From: an uncultured Erysipelotrichaceae bacterium
GTDB taxonomy: Bacteria > Bacillota_I > Bacilli_A > Erysipelotrichales > Erysipelotrichaceae
DNA: 61,853 nucleotides
NCBI GenBank assembly: GCA_947385085.1
Contig: CANDJN010000010.1
Span: 1 to 61,853 of the forward strand
Reading direction: 5' to 3'
This document shows positions 61,777 to 61,853 of the stretch, piece after piece. The notes beneath the pieces were generated by a model that saw nothing but the letters and a program-made list of their open reading frames with translations, was not told where the DNA came from and did not search any database. Position 1 is the first letter of the stretch; each line of letters opens with the position of its first letter. Position numbers and translations under genes: made by a program.

Positions 61777-61853
61777 ATGCTTCTACATCTAAATGATTCT
61801 CGGGTCTTTTTCACTTGCGAAAAATAAGCAAACTCATTTCAGCCCAGTATCAT

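Noticed and set aside
1..61853. Prophage, secretion system or toxin-antitoxin locus
   Set aside because: No integrase, capsid, tail, secretion ATPase or clear toxin-antitoxin pair was seen.

Overview
The window looks like chromosomal DNA from a low-GC, spore-forming Firmicute, most likely an Erysipelotrichia-type relative. This rests on Shine-Dalgarno boxes of the AGGAGG type, sigma-A promoters, a CIRCE operator, a SAM-I riboswitch, cre-like sites, an HPr with the regulatory Ser46, a RexB-like AddB without a Walker A motif, and SpoVAF and YtaF homologues. The class is inferred, not proven. No phage, complete insertion sequence or CRISPR array was found.

Layout. Bases 1-3750 hold a secreted, cadherin-like surface protein that is split by a frameshift in a homopolymer and runs off the left edge, followed by an ECF-type sigma factor with an unusual membrane-spanning C-terminal extension. 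Bases 4049-7850 hold an Rpn-type nuclease, an EcsC-like/YitT pair and an Hsp20 gene under CIRCE control. Bases 8000-16000 are central carbon metabolism: tpiA, pgk, metK (SAM-I riboswitch), fba, a phosphoglucomutase gene and ptsH. Orphan structured sequence lies between metK and fba. Bases 16100-25800 are mixed housekeeping and unknown genes (DUF523, leucine-rich repeat protein, XRE regulator, YaaA, IMP dehydrogenase, YtaF, HAD), a serine-hydrolase remnant and a small MITE-like element. Bases 26000-30300 include a VTC-domain / DUF4956 / carbohydrate-binding lipoprotein operon. Bases 30400-36400 hold rpiB, the Sua5/YwlC gene tsaC, tRNA-Asn, a YggS-type PLP protein and a predicted 94-nt small RNA with two exposed C-rich tracts.

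Bases 36500-41800 hold a FAD dehydrogenase and a LysR-flanked redox operon (acetyltransferase, flavodoxin-like protein, iron alcohol dehydrogenase, cyclophilin-like lipoprotein). Bases 42600-49630 are a tightly overlapping DNA-repair operon (addB, addA, DUF5662, tag). Bases 50100-53400 hold membrane proteins, SpoVAF and a SIS isomerase. Bases 53600-61650 hold an ABC-F protein, an amidase-fold protein lacking its zinc histidines, LicD, a split transketolase, manA and an RpiR regulator.

Together the glycolytic enzymes, HPr, phosphoglucomutase, ManA, RpiB, split transketolase and RpiR regulator form a sugar-phosphate metabolic core, partly under candidate CcpA control. The strongest candidates for something undescribed are the small RNA at 32143-32236, the orphan structured RNA at 12296-12500, the membrane-extended sigma factor beside the frameshifted surface protein, and the catalytically dead-looking amidase and zincin homologues.
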